From Candidatus Uhrbacteria bacterium RIFCSPHIGHO2_01_FULL_63_20 (lineage in GTDB: Bacteria > Patescibacteriota > Patescibacteriia > UBA9934 > GWF2-40-263), in NCBI GenBank assembly GCA_001791045.1, contig MGDT01000002.1, forward strand, positions 1 through 36,047: DNA of 36,047 bases. Reading direction: 5' to 3'. The notes under the pieces were generated by a model. It was given only the letters and a program-made list of their open reading frames with translations, was not told the origin of the DNA and did not search any database. This document shows, piece by piece, positions 23,849 to 32,200 of the stretch; positions within the stretch are counted from its first letter, which is position 1; each line of letters opens with the position of its first letter. Both the position numbers and the translations under genes were made by a program.

Positions 23849-24076
23849 TTAGCGCTGGACGAACGGCACGAGCGCCATGATGCGCGCGCGCTTCACGGCG
23901 TTGGCGAGCTGGCGCTGGTGCTTTTGGCACACGCCGCTCCTCTTGCGGGACACGATCTTCGCGAAACTCGACAGGAACCGACGGATGAGGCCGGTGTCCT
24001 TGTAGTCGATCTCGTCGATCTTGTTCGCGCAGAAGTAGCAGTGACGCTGCTTCGCGATGGGAGACTTGGGTTTCAT
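23849..24076 (-). CDS. rpsR: 30S ribosomal protein bS18
   Basis: CYFCANKIDEIDYKDTGLIRRFLSSFAKIVSRKRSGVCQKHQRQLANAVKRARIMALVPF. Confidence 0.97.
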   Translation of the reverse strand: MKPKSPIAKQRHCYFCANKIDEIDYKDTGLIRRFLSSFAKIVSRKRSGVCQKHQRQLANAVKRARIMALVPFVQR

Positions 24077-24082
24077 ATGGAG

Positions 24083-24544
24083 TTAAAAAGGGATGTCTTC
24101 GACCTTGATTTCGTCATCGGGATTCGGGGCCGGGTCGTCCTTCGGCTTGGGTGGAGCCGCGAACGGCTTCCCCCCTTCGCTGAAGCTTCGGGGGGCTGCG
24201 GCGCCACCAGAGCCCGCTCGGTCCAGGATGATCACGTTGTCGGCGATGATCTCGGTGGTGCGGCGCTTTTGCCCGTCCTGCCCTTCCCATTCGCGGGTCT
24301 GCAAGCGCCCTTCCACGTACACCTTGCGGCCCTTGGCGAGGTAGGAGCCGCAGATCTCGGCGAGCTTGGCCCAGGCCACGCAGTTGTGGAACTCGGCCGC
24401 CTCCTGCTTGGCGCCGGCGGCGTCGGTCCAGGTGCGGTTGGTGGCGACGCCGAAGGAGCACACGCTCTGGCCCGACGCGGTCTGGCGCAGTTCCGGGTCG
24501 CGGGTGACGTTGCCCAGGATCGTGGCGCGGTTCAAGGAGTACAT
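24083..24544 (-). CDS. ssb: Single-stranded DNA-binding protein
   Basis: MYSLNRATILGNVTRDPELRQTASGQSVCSFGVATNRTW..; C-terminal DDEIKVEDIPF. Confidence 0.97.
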   Translation of the reverse strand: MYSLNRATILGNVTRDPELRQTASGQSVCSFGVATNRTWTDAAGAKQEAAEFHNCVAWAKLAEICGSYLAKGRKVYVEGRLQTREWEGQDGQKRRTTEIIADNVIILDRAGSGGAAAPRSFSEGGKPFAAPPKPKDDPAPNPDDEIKVEDIPF

Positions 24545-24545
24545 A

Positions 24546-25055
24546 CTAGATCCCCTTGGTCACGTCCGTGTCCAGGATCTCGTCGAGCTTCTTGTCGAGC
24601 TCCTCGATGGACATGGCCGGTTCGCCGACCTTCACCGCGGCAGGAGCGGCGGAAAGAACCGGAGCGGGGGCGCGCGAGGGGGCGGGGCGGCGGTCGGCGC
24701 GTTCCTCGCGGGCTTCCTCGGAAAGCGGAGCGACGTAGGCCGTGAGCTCCGCCTTCTTCTTCTCATCCCCGGGCTTGGCCGAAAGGATGGTGTGGCGCAG
24801 CACTTCGTCGCACAGCGAGAGGGCGCGATCAAGCGCGGCCATCGCGGCGGGCTCGGCCTCGAAGAAGGTGAGCACGTAGGTGCCGTAGCGCGACCCCTTG
24901 ATAGGGTACGCGAGCTTGAGGCGGCCAAGCACGGTGGTCTTCACGATGCTCCCACCCGCTCGCTCGACCATCCCGGTCACGGTCTTCGCCACGCCTTCTA
25001 TCTCGTTCTCGGCGTAGCGGCTCGGGATGATATAGAGGAATTCGTACATCTTCAT
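24546..25055 (-). CDS. rpsF: 30S ribosomal protein bS6
   Basis: MKMYEFLYIIPSRYAENEIEGVAKTV..LGRLKLAYPIKGSRYGTYVLTFFEAEPAAMAALDRALSL. Confidence 0.93.
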   Translation of the reverse strand: MKMYEFLYIIPSRYAENEIEGVAKTVTGMVERAGGSIVKTTVLGRLKLAYPIKGSRYGTYVLTFFEAEPAAMAALDRALSLCDEVLRHTILSAKPGDEKKKAELTAYVAPLSEEAREERADRRPAPSRAPAPVLSAAPAAVKVGEPAMSIEELDKKLDEILDTDVTKGI

Positions 25056-25066
25056 ACATCTGGCCC

Positions 25067-25094
25067 CCGAAGGAGCAGCCCCGGAGGGCTTCGG
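25067..25094 (-). promoter_or_regulatory. Candidate S6:S18-binding leader hairpin of rpsF operon
   Basis: CCGAAG-(GCCC tccg GGGC)-tgctc-CUUCGG type structure in the rpsF 5' UTR. Confidence 0.5.
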
Positions 25095-25117
25095 ACAGAT
25101 TAAGAATAATCGCGGGC

Positions 25118-25146
25118 ATCGTAGCGGACGCTCGCGATTCGGTCAA
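25118..25146 (-). promoter_or_regulatory. Promoter of rpsF-ssb-rpsR-epmA-efp operon
   Basis: TTGACC (25141-25146), 17 bp, TACGAT (25118-25123). Confidence 0.75.
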
Positions 25147-25150
25147 CCCT

Positions 25151-26086
25151 CTAGCGTACGACCACCCACCCCTCCCCTTCCTTCTTCAGCCGATACGGGG
25201 CGCTCTCCCCGCCGTTGCCGACGATCACGTCCACCGTCGCCTTGGGAGCATCCGTCTTCACCTCGAGGAGGTCGAGTTCCTGGTCGGAGAGGTCGCCCGG
25301 GCTCCAGATGCCGCGACTCGCGCGCGCGTCGGCGTCCACGGCGTAGATGAGCGCGTTATGCATGGCCGCGTCGAACGGGACGTAGATCGGGAAGGCGTTC
25401 ACGCGCGAGCGGTCCGCCCCGAGGACGCGCGACGAGAACCGCACGCGCAGGGCGCGCGCGAGCGCGGGGTGGGTGAGACGCATCCCCGCCGCGGCGTCGA
25501 TGTCGGAGAAGGCGAATCTCCCGGCCTCGTCGGTCCGCACGGCCGTGTCCCCCGCGGCAAGGTCCACGCCCGCGACCGGCACGGAGGAGATCGGATCCAC
25601 CACGGCCCCGGAAAGCGACAGGCGCACCGGACGCGCCGCGGGGCGCTCCGGGAAGAACCGGTCGAACGCCCCCACGCTCTGGTTCACGAGCACGCCGGCG
25701 AAGAAGGAGATCGCGAGCGCCGCGAGGCACGCGGCCATGGCGTTGCGTCCGTGCCGATGGCGCTTGCGCTCCGCCCGGTCCGCCTTCACCCCGAGACGCA
25801 CGCCGTTCACGGCGAGCAGGACGATGACGGTGAGGAACACGAACATGGACAGCGCGAACGCGGGCGGCACGACCGCGTCGGCGCGAGAGACGAACAGCCC
25901 GCCGCTCATGAGGCTCCGGACCTCCTCTGTTTCCCGATCCACGTACAGGAGCGCGTCGGAGCGCGTGCCGTCTTCCCCGACCACGGTGATCGTGTGCATC
26001 CCCGATGGCACGTCCGAGACGACCTGCGCGGACCATTCCCCGCTCTCGTCGGCCGTGGCTTGCGTGACCCATTCTTGTTCTGGCAT
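25151..26086 (-). CDS. Membrane protein with truncated N-terminal Ig-like fold; probable 3' continuation of the 26090-28534 gene
   Basis: MPEQEWVTQATADESGEWSAQVVSDVPSGMHTITVVGEDG then two TM segments (ALSMFVFLTVIVLLAVNGV; AACLAALAISFFAGVLV); in frame with the upstream ORF across a TAG. Confidence 0.75.
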   Translation of the reverse strand: MPEQEWVTQATADESGEWSAQVVSDVPSGMHTITVVGEDGTRSDALLYVDRETEEVRSLMSGGLFVSRADAVVPPAFALSMFVFLTVIVLLAVNGVRLGVKADRAERKRHRHGRNAMAACLAALAISFFAGVLVNQSVGAFDRFFPERPAARPVRLSLSGAVVDPISSVPVAGVDLAAGDTAVRTDEAGRFAFSDIDAAAGMRLTHPALARALRVRFSSRVLGADRSRVNAFPIYVPFDAAMHNALIYAVDADARASRGIWSPGDLSDQELDLLEVKTDAPKATVDVIVGNGGESAPYRLKKEGEGWVVVR

Positions 26087-26089
26087 ATC

Positions 26090-28534
26090 CTAACGGATGA
26101 TGATGGTGACGATGGATCCCGCCCGGGCGGTGCCGCGAAGCGCATAGCCGCCGAGGATGCGTTCGATGGTGCCGATGCGTGCGGGAGGCGCGAGAACGGT
26201 GATGCCGCTCGGGGCGGTGGGTGCCGCAACGGGACGCGTGACGGGCGCGGGAACCGGGACGTAGATGACGCTGGAAGGTGGTAGGGGGTAGGTGGTAGGG
26301 GGTAGGGTCGGGACGGCGGGACACGACAGCGTGGGGGCCGGGGGGCATGCCGGCACGGACGCGGCGTCCGGACAGGATTCGAACACGACGCTCGGCCGGG
26401 TGGCGAGACGCACCTCGGGGCCCGTGAACGACGCGCCGGTACGGTCGCGGTTGACCGGGAGGAACCGATAGAGGATGCCGCTTACGAGCCCGTCGATCAC
26501 CACTGAATGGTAGGTGCGGAACGTGCCGTCGGACTCGGTGGACGCGGCGTACCCGTAGTTCGGTTCGCTCCCGAGATACAAGGGCGACTGGTCGCCGTAC
26601 GCGACGCGGCCGGTGGCGTCCTGGCTTGAGCGCCAGGCGACGAGCACGGAATCCTCGTCGATCTGGGTCGCGCGCAGGTCATCGATGGTCCGCCCCGGCA
26701 GGATGATTGGGCCTCCCCCTCCGCTGCCACCGCCTCCTCCTCCCGGCGTCTCGACAACGGCGGCGTACACCTCCTGCGGCATCAGGTTGCCGTCGAGGTC
26801 GGCGGCGTACACGAGCACGGGCACCGCCTCGCCGGCGGAAAAGTCCGCGGCCGGGTCTATGGTAAAGGTGTAATCGGCGGGAGAGCCGGTGACGTCGGTC
26901 GTATCGCCCACGTAGTTGCCGCCGTTGAAATCAAGCGAGCTCCCGAAACTGATGTCCGTCCCGGTGGTGGTGACGCTCCCCGCGCCGCCCCCGTCGGTAT
27001 AGAAGGTGCCGTCCACGAAGATGACCACGCTGCCCAGGTCCACGCCGGAGCCGTTGTCCTCCACGTGCAGCACGAAGGTCGCGTCCGCCGCGATCTCGTC
27101 GTCATCCCCCGGCACCGCCCCGGAAACGAACGGCGGGTCCGAGTCGGCGGTCGTGAACGTCCAGGTGTCGGTCACGATTACGTTGGTCGCCATGTCCTCG
27201 CAGTCGAACGCGCTCACGGTGACCGTCTCGTCCTGGGCGAAATCCGACGCAGGATCGATCTCGTACTCGAATCCGTAGTCCGCGGGCGTGACCGTCACCT
27301 CCGCGTCCCCTTCCTGGAAGGTGGTGAGCGCGAAACTCGGCGAGGAGACGTTGAACTTGCAGGTCGTCGAATCGACGCCCGTGCCGGAGACGGTGCCCGG
27401 GTATGTCTTCTTGTCATGGACGACCGCGGTCACGTTCGTGCTCACGGAATTCCCCGCGCTCGTCCGCGCAGGCGTCTCGGATACGACCTGCGGCGGCACC
27501 GTGTCCGCTTCGGTCGTGAAGGAAAAGGTCTTCGGGTCCATCGCATTCGGCCCGTTGGCATCCCCAAGCTGGTCCTGGGAGGCCGAGGCGAGGTCCTCGA
27601 ACCCGGAGATGTCGATGTCGTAGCCGGTGGCGTACTCCCAGTTGCGCGTGTCGCCCGAAATGCCGCTCGGCGGGGCAGGATTCACCGTGACGTTGCACAG
27701 GTTGGTCCCCCAGGTGCCGGAACAGGAATAGCTGTCAAACGCGGTGAGGCTCGAGGGTCCTCCCCCGTCGTCCGCGGTGATGGCTCCGGGAGGGGTGGCG
27801 GTGGACACGCCGGTGCCGACGCCGGAATTATCGCCCTCGCCGTTCTTGGAATCGCGCAAGTCGAACAGGTAGTTCACCGTGACGGCGACGGCGGTCGCGG
27901 CGTCCGCCGGGGACGGGTTCAGGGCATACGGCTTTTCCGTGTCGGCCCAGACGTGGAATTGGAAATCCTCCTCGTCGTCGAGGATGTCCAGGCCGCTCAA
28001 GGAGACGTTCGACTCGGTGCTGTCCCCGATCACGCCCACGTCGATGTCGAGCGTCTCGGGAGTGCCGGTGCCGTACGCGGCGGAGGTGGGCGCCACCATG
28101 GTCCAGTCCACGGTGCCGAACGTGCCGGTGCCGCTGCTCGTCCCGCTCGTACGGAACCCGGTGAGGCGCACCTGGCCGCCCGACGTGTTCTGTCCGGCGT
28201 ACGAGCTGAAGTAGCTCCCGTCCGTAAGGCTCGACGGGGTGACGTTCACCGTGTCGTGATCGATCCAGATATTGGCCGCGTCGGTGCCGCCGCTCACGAT
28301 CTCCATCGTGGCGGTGAACGTCTGGCCCACGTAGAAGTAGTTGAGGTCCGCCGCGGCCCCGGTGCCGCCGTCGCCGGTGTTGTCAGCGCCCGTGAACGGA
28401 GAGGCGAGCAGCTGGAACGTGTCCGCGCCGGAGGGGGCGGCCGCCTGGGCCGGAATCACGAAACAAAACATGACGAAGACGACCGCGATGACTCGCGACC
28501 AACCGTGTTTCATGTTTCGTGCTATATGCTGCAT
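26090..28534 (-). CDS. Secreted multidomain protein: cohesin-like N-terminal domain, Big/Ig-like repeats, Gly-rich linker, Fn3-like domain, Pro-rich segment
   Basis: Signal MKHGWSRVIAVVFVMFCFVIPAQA; VGQTFTATMEIVSGGTDAANIWIDHDTVNVTPSSLTDGSYFSS..GTGTFGTVDWTMV; PGGGGGGSGGGGP linker; start may be further 5' at 28555. Confidence 0.75.
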   Translation of the reverse strand: MQHIARNMKHGWSRVIAVVFVMFCFVIPAQAAAPSGADTFQLLASPFTGADNTGDGGTGAAADLNYFYVGQTFTATMEIVSGGTDAANIWIDHDTVNVTPSSLTDGSYFSSYAGQNTSGGQVRLTGFRTSGTSSGTGTFGTVDWTMVAPTSAAYGTGTPETLDIDVGVIGDSTESNVSLSGLDILDDEEDFQFHVWADTEKPYALNPSPADAATAVAVTVNYLFDLRDSKNGEGDNSGVGTGVSTATPPGAITADDGGGPSSLTAFDSYSCSGTWGTNLCNVTVNPAPPSGISGDTRNWEYATGYDIDISGFEDLASASQDQLGDANGPNAMDPKTFSFTTEADTVPPQVVSETPARTSAGNSVSTNVTAVVHDKKTYPGTVSGTGVDSTTCKFNVSSPSFALTTFQEGDAEVTVTPADYGFEYEIDPASDFAQDETVTVSAFDCEDMATNVIVTDTWTFTTADSDPPFVSGAVPGDDDEIAADATFVLHVEDNGSGVDLGSVVIFVDGTFYTDGGGAGSVTTTGTDISFGSSLDFNGGNYVGDTTDVTGSPADYTFTIDPAADFSAGEAVPVLVYAADLDGNLMPQEVYAAVVETPGGGGGGSGGGGPIILPGRTIDDLRATQIDEDSVLVAWRSSQDATGRVAYGDQSPLYLGSEPNYGYAASTESDGTFRTYHSVVIDGLVSGILYRFLPVNRDRTGASFTGPEVRLATRPSVVFESCPDAASVPACPPAPTLSCPAVPTLPPTTYPLPPSSVIYVPVPAPVTRPVAAPTAPSGITVLAPPARIGTIERILGGYALRGTARAGSIVTIIIR
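26277..26308. repeat. Tandem 14-bp repeat, G-rich, inside a CDS
   Basis: ggtggtagggggta x2 followed by gggtcggg. Confidence 0.85.
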
Positions 28535-28535
28535 A

Positions 28536-29201
28536 TCAATTCTCCCCTTCCTCATCCAAGTTCGAGATCATCAAGCTCAAGTCCACGCTGTTCACCACCA
28601 CGTCCTGGTTCAGGTTCGGACGCAGCCCGTTCCCCGTGAGATCGTCATCGTCGAGCACGGCGAGCAAGGTGGAGATGTCCACGGCGTTCACCACGTCGTC
28701 GCCTAGGGTGGCGGGGGTCGTCCCTGCCCCGTTCACGTCGCCGGCGAGCAGCACCTGGCTCCCCTTTGGCGCCGAGTTGTCCGTCTGGGTGAAGTTGAGC
28801 ACGTTGTTGCCGGACGTGAGCGTGACGTCGTCGAGCACGCGGGTGAGATGCTGGCTCCCTTTGAACCCGACGTCGTACGTGCCGGGGGTGACCACCAGGT
28901 TCGTGGTCGTCGCGAAGGTACCGTCCACGTCGGTCGTGAGCAGGCTCGAGGCCGGAATCGTCTGCAAGATCACGTCGTCGAGGTCGCTTGAGGTGCGGAT
29001 CGTGAAGTAAAAATCCGTGTCATCGTTCGTCTCCGTCGCCCCCACGCGCCCCTGCGGCATGGCCCATTGCACCGTGCCCGTGACGTCGCCTGCCACGATC
29101 GCCGAGATGGTGACGTCGAGCGCCTGGGCCGCAAACGCAAAACCCGTCCCGGCGATGAGCAGGGCGGCGACGAGCGCAGATGTCCTCCTTCCGACGCGCA
29201 T
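28536..29201 (-). CDS. Secreted protein with C-terminal dockerin-like Ca-binding repeats
   Basis: Signal MRVGRRTSALVAALLIAGTGFAFAAQA; LLAGDVNGAG..DDVVNAVDISTLLAVLD...PNLNQDVVVNSVDLSLMISNLD. Confidence 0.78.
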   Translation of the reverse strand: MRVGRRTSALVAALLIAGTGFAFAAQALDVTISAIVAGDVTGTVQWAMPQGRVGATETNDDTDFYFTIRTSSDLDDVILQTIPASSLLTTDVDGTFATTTNLVVTPGTYDVGFKGSQHLTRVLDDVTLTSGNNVLNFTQTDNSAPKGSQVLLAGDVNGAGTTPATLGDDVVNAVDISTLLAVLDDDDLTGNGLRPNLNQDVVVNSVDLSLMISNLDEEGEN

Positions 29202-29204
29202 AGG

Positions 29205-32200
29205 CTATGGGGCAGGTTCCACGGGCGGCGGTTCCACGGGCGGTTCCTCGACGGCCGGCGGCTCTTCCGCTGGCGGCTGTTCAGCGACCGGCTCCTCGGC
29301 GGGAGGCGCTTCGGGTGGCGGTTCCACGGGCGGTTCCTCGACGGCCGGCGGCTCCTCGGGCAGGACTTCCACGACGACCGGGGGATCAAAGTCCTTCCTA
29401 TACGCCTCTACGTACCAGTCGAACTCCGCGTCGGACGCGCCGCCCATGGTCTCGCGCGCCGTGAAGCCGTTCCTGTCGGCCGCCTCCACGTAGATGCCGT
29501 TGGCCGGGCCGCGCAACGTGACGAGCACGCGCACCGGAGCCGTGGTGGAGGTGATGTCGTTGAACGACGGGGCGACCTCTTCGAAGACGACCGTGGCCGT
29601 CCCGCCCGAGAGCGTGCCCGCGCCCGAGAGGGTGACCTTGTGCTCGAGGGAAAGCGGCGCGACCGTCTCAACCTTTTCGTTCTGGTAGCTCGTGATCACC
29701 ACCTTGTAGCTCCCTTCCGTGGCGAACTTGCCCGAAGCGTCCACGCTCCACGCGCCGCCAAGCCCCGCGATCGCGCCCACGTTCAGGATCTGGTTCCCCT
29801 GCATGTAGATGTTGCCGTTCATCGTGAGCGCGGTGAGGTCGCCCGAGAACGCAGAGGCCGTATTGTCCGTGCCAGCGTCCGGCCGGCTGCCGCTCCCTGG
29901 CCAGTAGCCGAGGTGCACGAAGGTAATCACCGACCCGTCCTCGGCCGCCGGCTCGAGCGCGTACCCCACGATCATCCCGGCCTCCTCTGCCTTCATCGCG
30001 TAGCCGGGGCGCGTGGCGGACACGGTGAGCGCGTCGCCCACGGCGATGTCGCCGTTCTCGAGGGATACCTTGGTGGGCACGCGGCCCGCGAGCGCGATCG
30101 GGTAGGTGTTGGCCTCCTTGGTGCCGGCCAGGAATCCGGGCTTCGTGGACACGATGCCCGCGAGACGTATGGCATCCTCGCCGCTCGCACGCTTCACGAA
30201 CTCGCTGGCCGTGTCGAACGCGACCACCTCGCCGGGGACGAGCGGTTGGGAGGACGGGAACATTTCCGCAAAGTCGTAGCTGCCCGTTCCCCAGCCAGAG
30301 GCGTTGGTGCGCATGTAGTCGTCGCCCGACCCGCCGTAATAGACGTACTTGTCGGTCTGGGCGACTCCCAGGGCCGAGGGGTACAGCTTGCCACCGACGA
30401 TGACATCGGAGGCGACGCTCATCACCCCGTCGTCGGTGATGTAGGCGACCTCGGCGTCCGCTTGGTTGCGGATGGACAGCTTGTACGTGGAGGCGTCCGT
30501 CACGTCGGTCACCAGCTTCATGGCCCGTTCCTGGGCCGCGGCCCCGTCCCAGCCCGAGCCGCGCAAGGCGAGGCCGAAGGAGTCGATGCCCGGAGTGCCG
30601 GAAGAGGCGGTGCCCGTTGGTCCCTGCTCGATGGCGTCGGCCAGATGGAAGCCGGGAGAAACGAACACCATCACCGTCCCCTGCCCCGGACCGGCCCAGT
30701 CGTCGAGCGCGTAGCCCACGATGGCTCCCGGCTGGGTGGCCTTCATGCCCACGCCGGAGGTGGAGGAGGAAGTGATCGGGTCGCCGGCCGCGATGGCGCC
30801 GTTCTCCACGTTCACCTTGGTCGGGACGCGGCCCGAGATGGCGATGGGCTGCGGGTTGGTGGCCGCATCCTTCACCGCTTCGCCCATGGTCTGCAGCGGG
30901 CTGGTGGACACGACGCCGAACAGCTTCGAGGCATACGCGGCCGAAGACTTCTCGACCACGGCGGCCTCGTAGTTGGCGGAGGAGCCCGTGGGCAGGCCCG
31001 TGGCCGGATCGAACAGCTCCTCGACGTATGCGAGCACGGTCGAACCGACCGCCACGAGGTCGCCCGCCGCTTCCGCGCCGGTCGTCTCGTACCACTCGGC
31101 CACGTCTCCTGGAGTTCCGGAACACTCCACGAACTCCGTGTTGGCCGAGGTGCCGTCCGCATTGTTCTTGCACACCCCGATGGTCGTATCACCCGCGGTG
31201 GAGATGTCGAACTGGATCTGCCCCGCCACGTCGAGCTCCTGTCCCGGCGAGGTCCCGACGCCGACGTTCCCGGTGAACACGAACGTCCCGCTGGTCCCGT
31301 TGTATCCGGTGATATTCAGCGTCGCGCTCGCGTTCCAGGCCTCGTTGCCGCTTTCGAGGTAATTGGCCCCGCCGGAGCCGCCCAGCCAGATCTTCGAGGT
31401 GCCGTCGCCGACGTAGGCGCCGTTCACACCGCTTACCGCAAGGGCCGTCGAGTTGATCTGGCCCGCCACGTCCAACTTGGCGGATGGCGTGTCATCGCCG
31501 ATGCCCACGTCGCCGCCCGTGGTCGCCGTTATCACGGGGGTTGCCGCGGAGAGTCCCGTACCGGCAACAATCTCGAAATTATCGTTCAGTCCGTCATCGA
31601 GCCCCATCGCCCAGGTGTTCGTGCCGGAGAGCGCGAACCGGACGACGGCGTCGCCGTCCGCGGCCGTATTGTTGATCGTGATGCCCTCCGAGGCGTTCGG
31701 CGAGCTGATATAAAGCATGTCTGTCACCGACGGCGATGTCGTCCCGATATAGACGTAGCCGTTGTCGTCAATGACGAAAGGGCTCGAGTCCGTGAATGAG
31801 GTCGTGTCGTTCACGCGGAACGCGAAACCCGTGCCGCCATAGGCGACGTTCAGGGCCGTTCCGGAATTCGAGGTGTTGTTATGCGCGATCCGCGCCGCAT
31901 CGTTGCTGCTGGTGAGCGTCCCGGCCCCGCCGCCGTCCGCGTCACTCACGTCGAGCACGGCTCCCGTCTCGGTGATCGTCGCTCCGGAACCAGCCGTTGC
32001 CGTACGAGACAGGTCCAGGGTGTTCCCACTCAACGTGAGCGTCCCGGCGGTGTTCGCGATGGTCTGGCGCATGCGGGCCGTATCGCCGGCAAGGGTCGCG
32101 GTGGCGGAATACGTCGTGCCGAGATCGGCCACGTCCATGAGGAACCCGTCCGTACGGGTGCCATGGTTGCTCTCGATGTACATCCCGATGCCGGTAGTCG

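Noticed and set aside
26084-26095. Genome-wide reassignment of TAG to a sense codon
   Set aside because: TAG ends recA, epmA and the 1551 gene at natural C-termini, so a general recoding is not supported.
29067-31799. 910-aa plus-strand ORF antisense to the giant repeat gene
   Set aside because: Arg/His/Gly/Val-rich shadow frame; the minus-strand frame continues to the window edge with coherent repeats.
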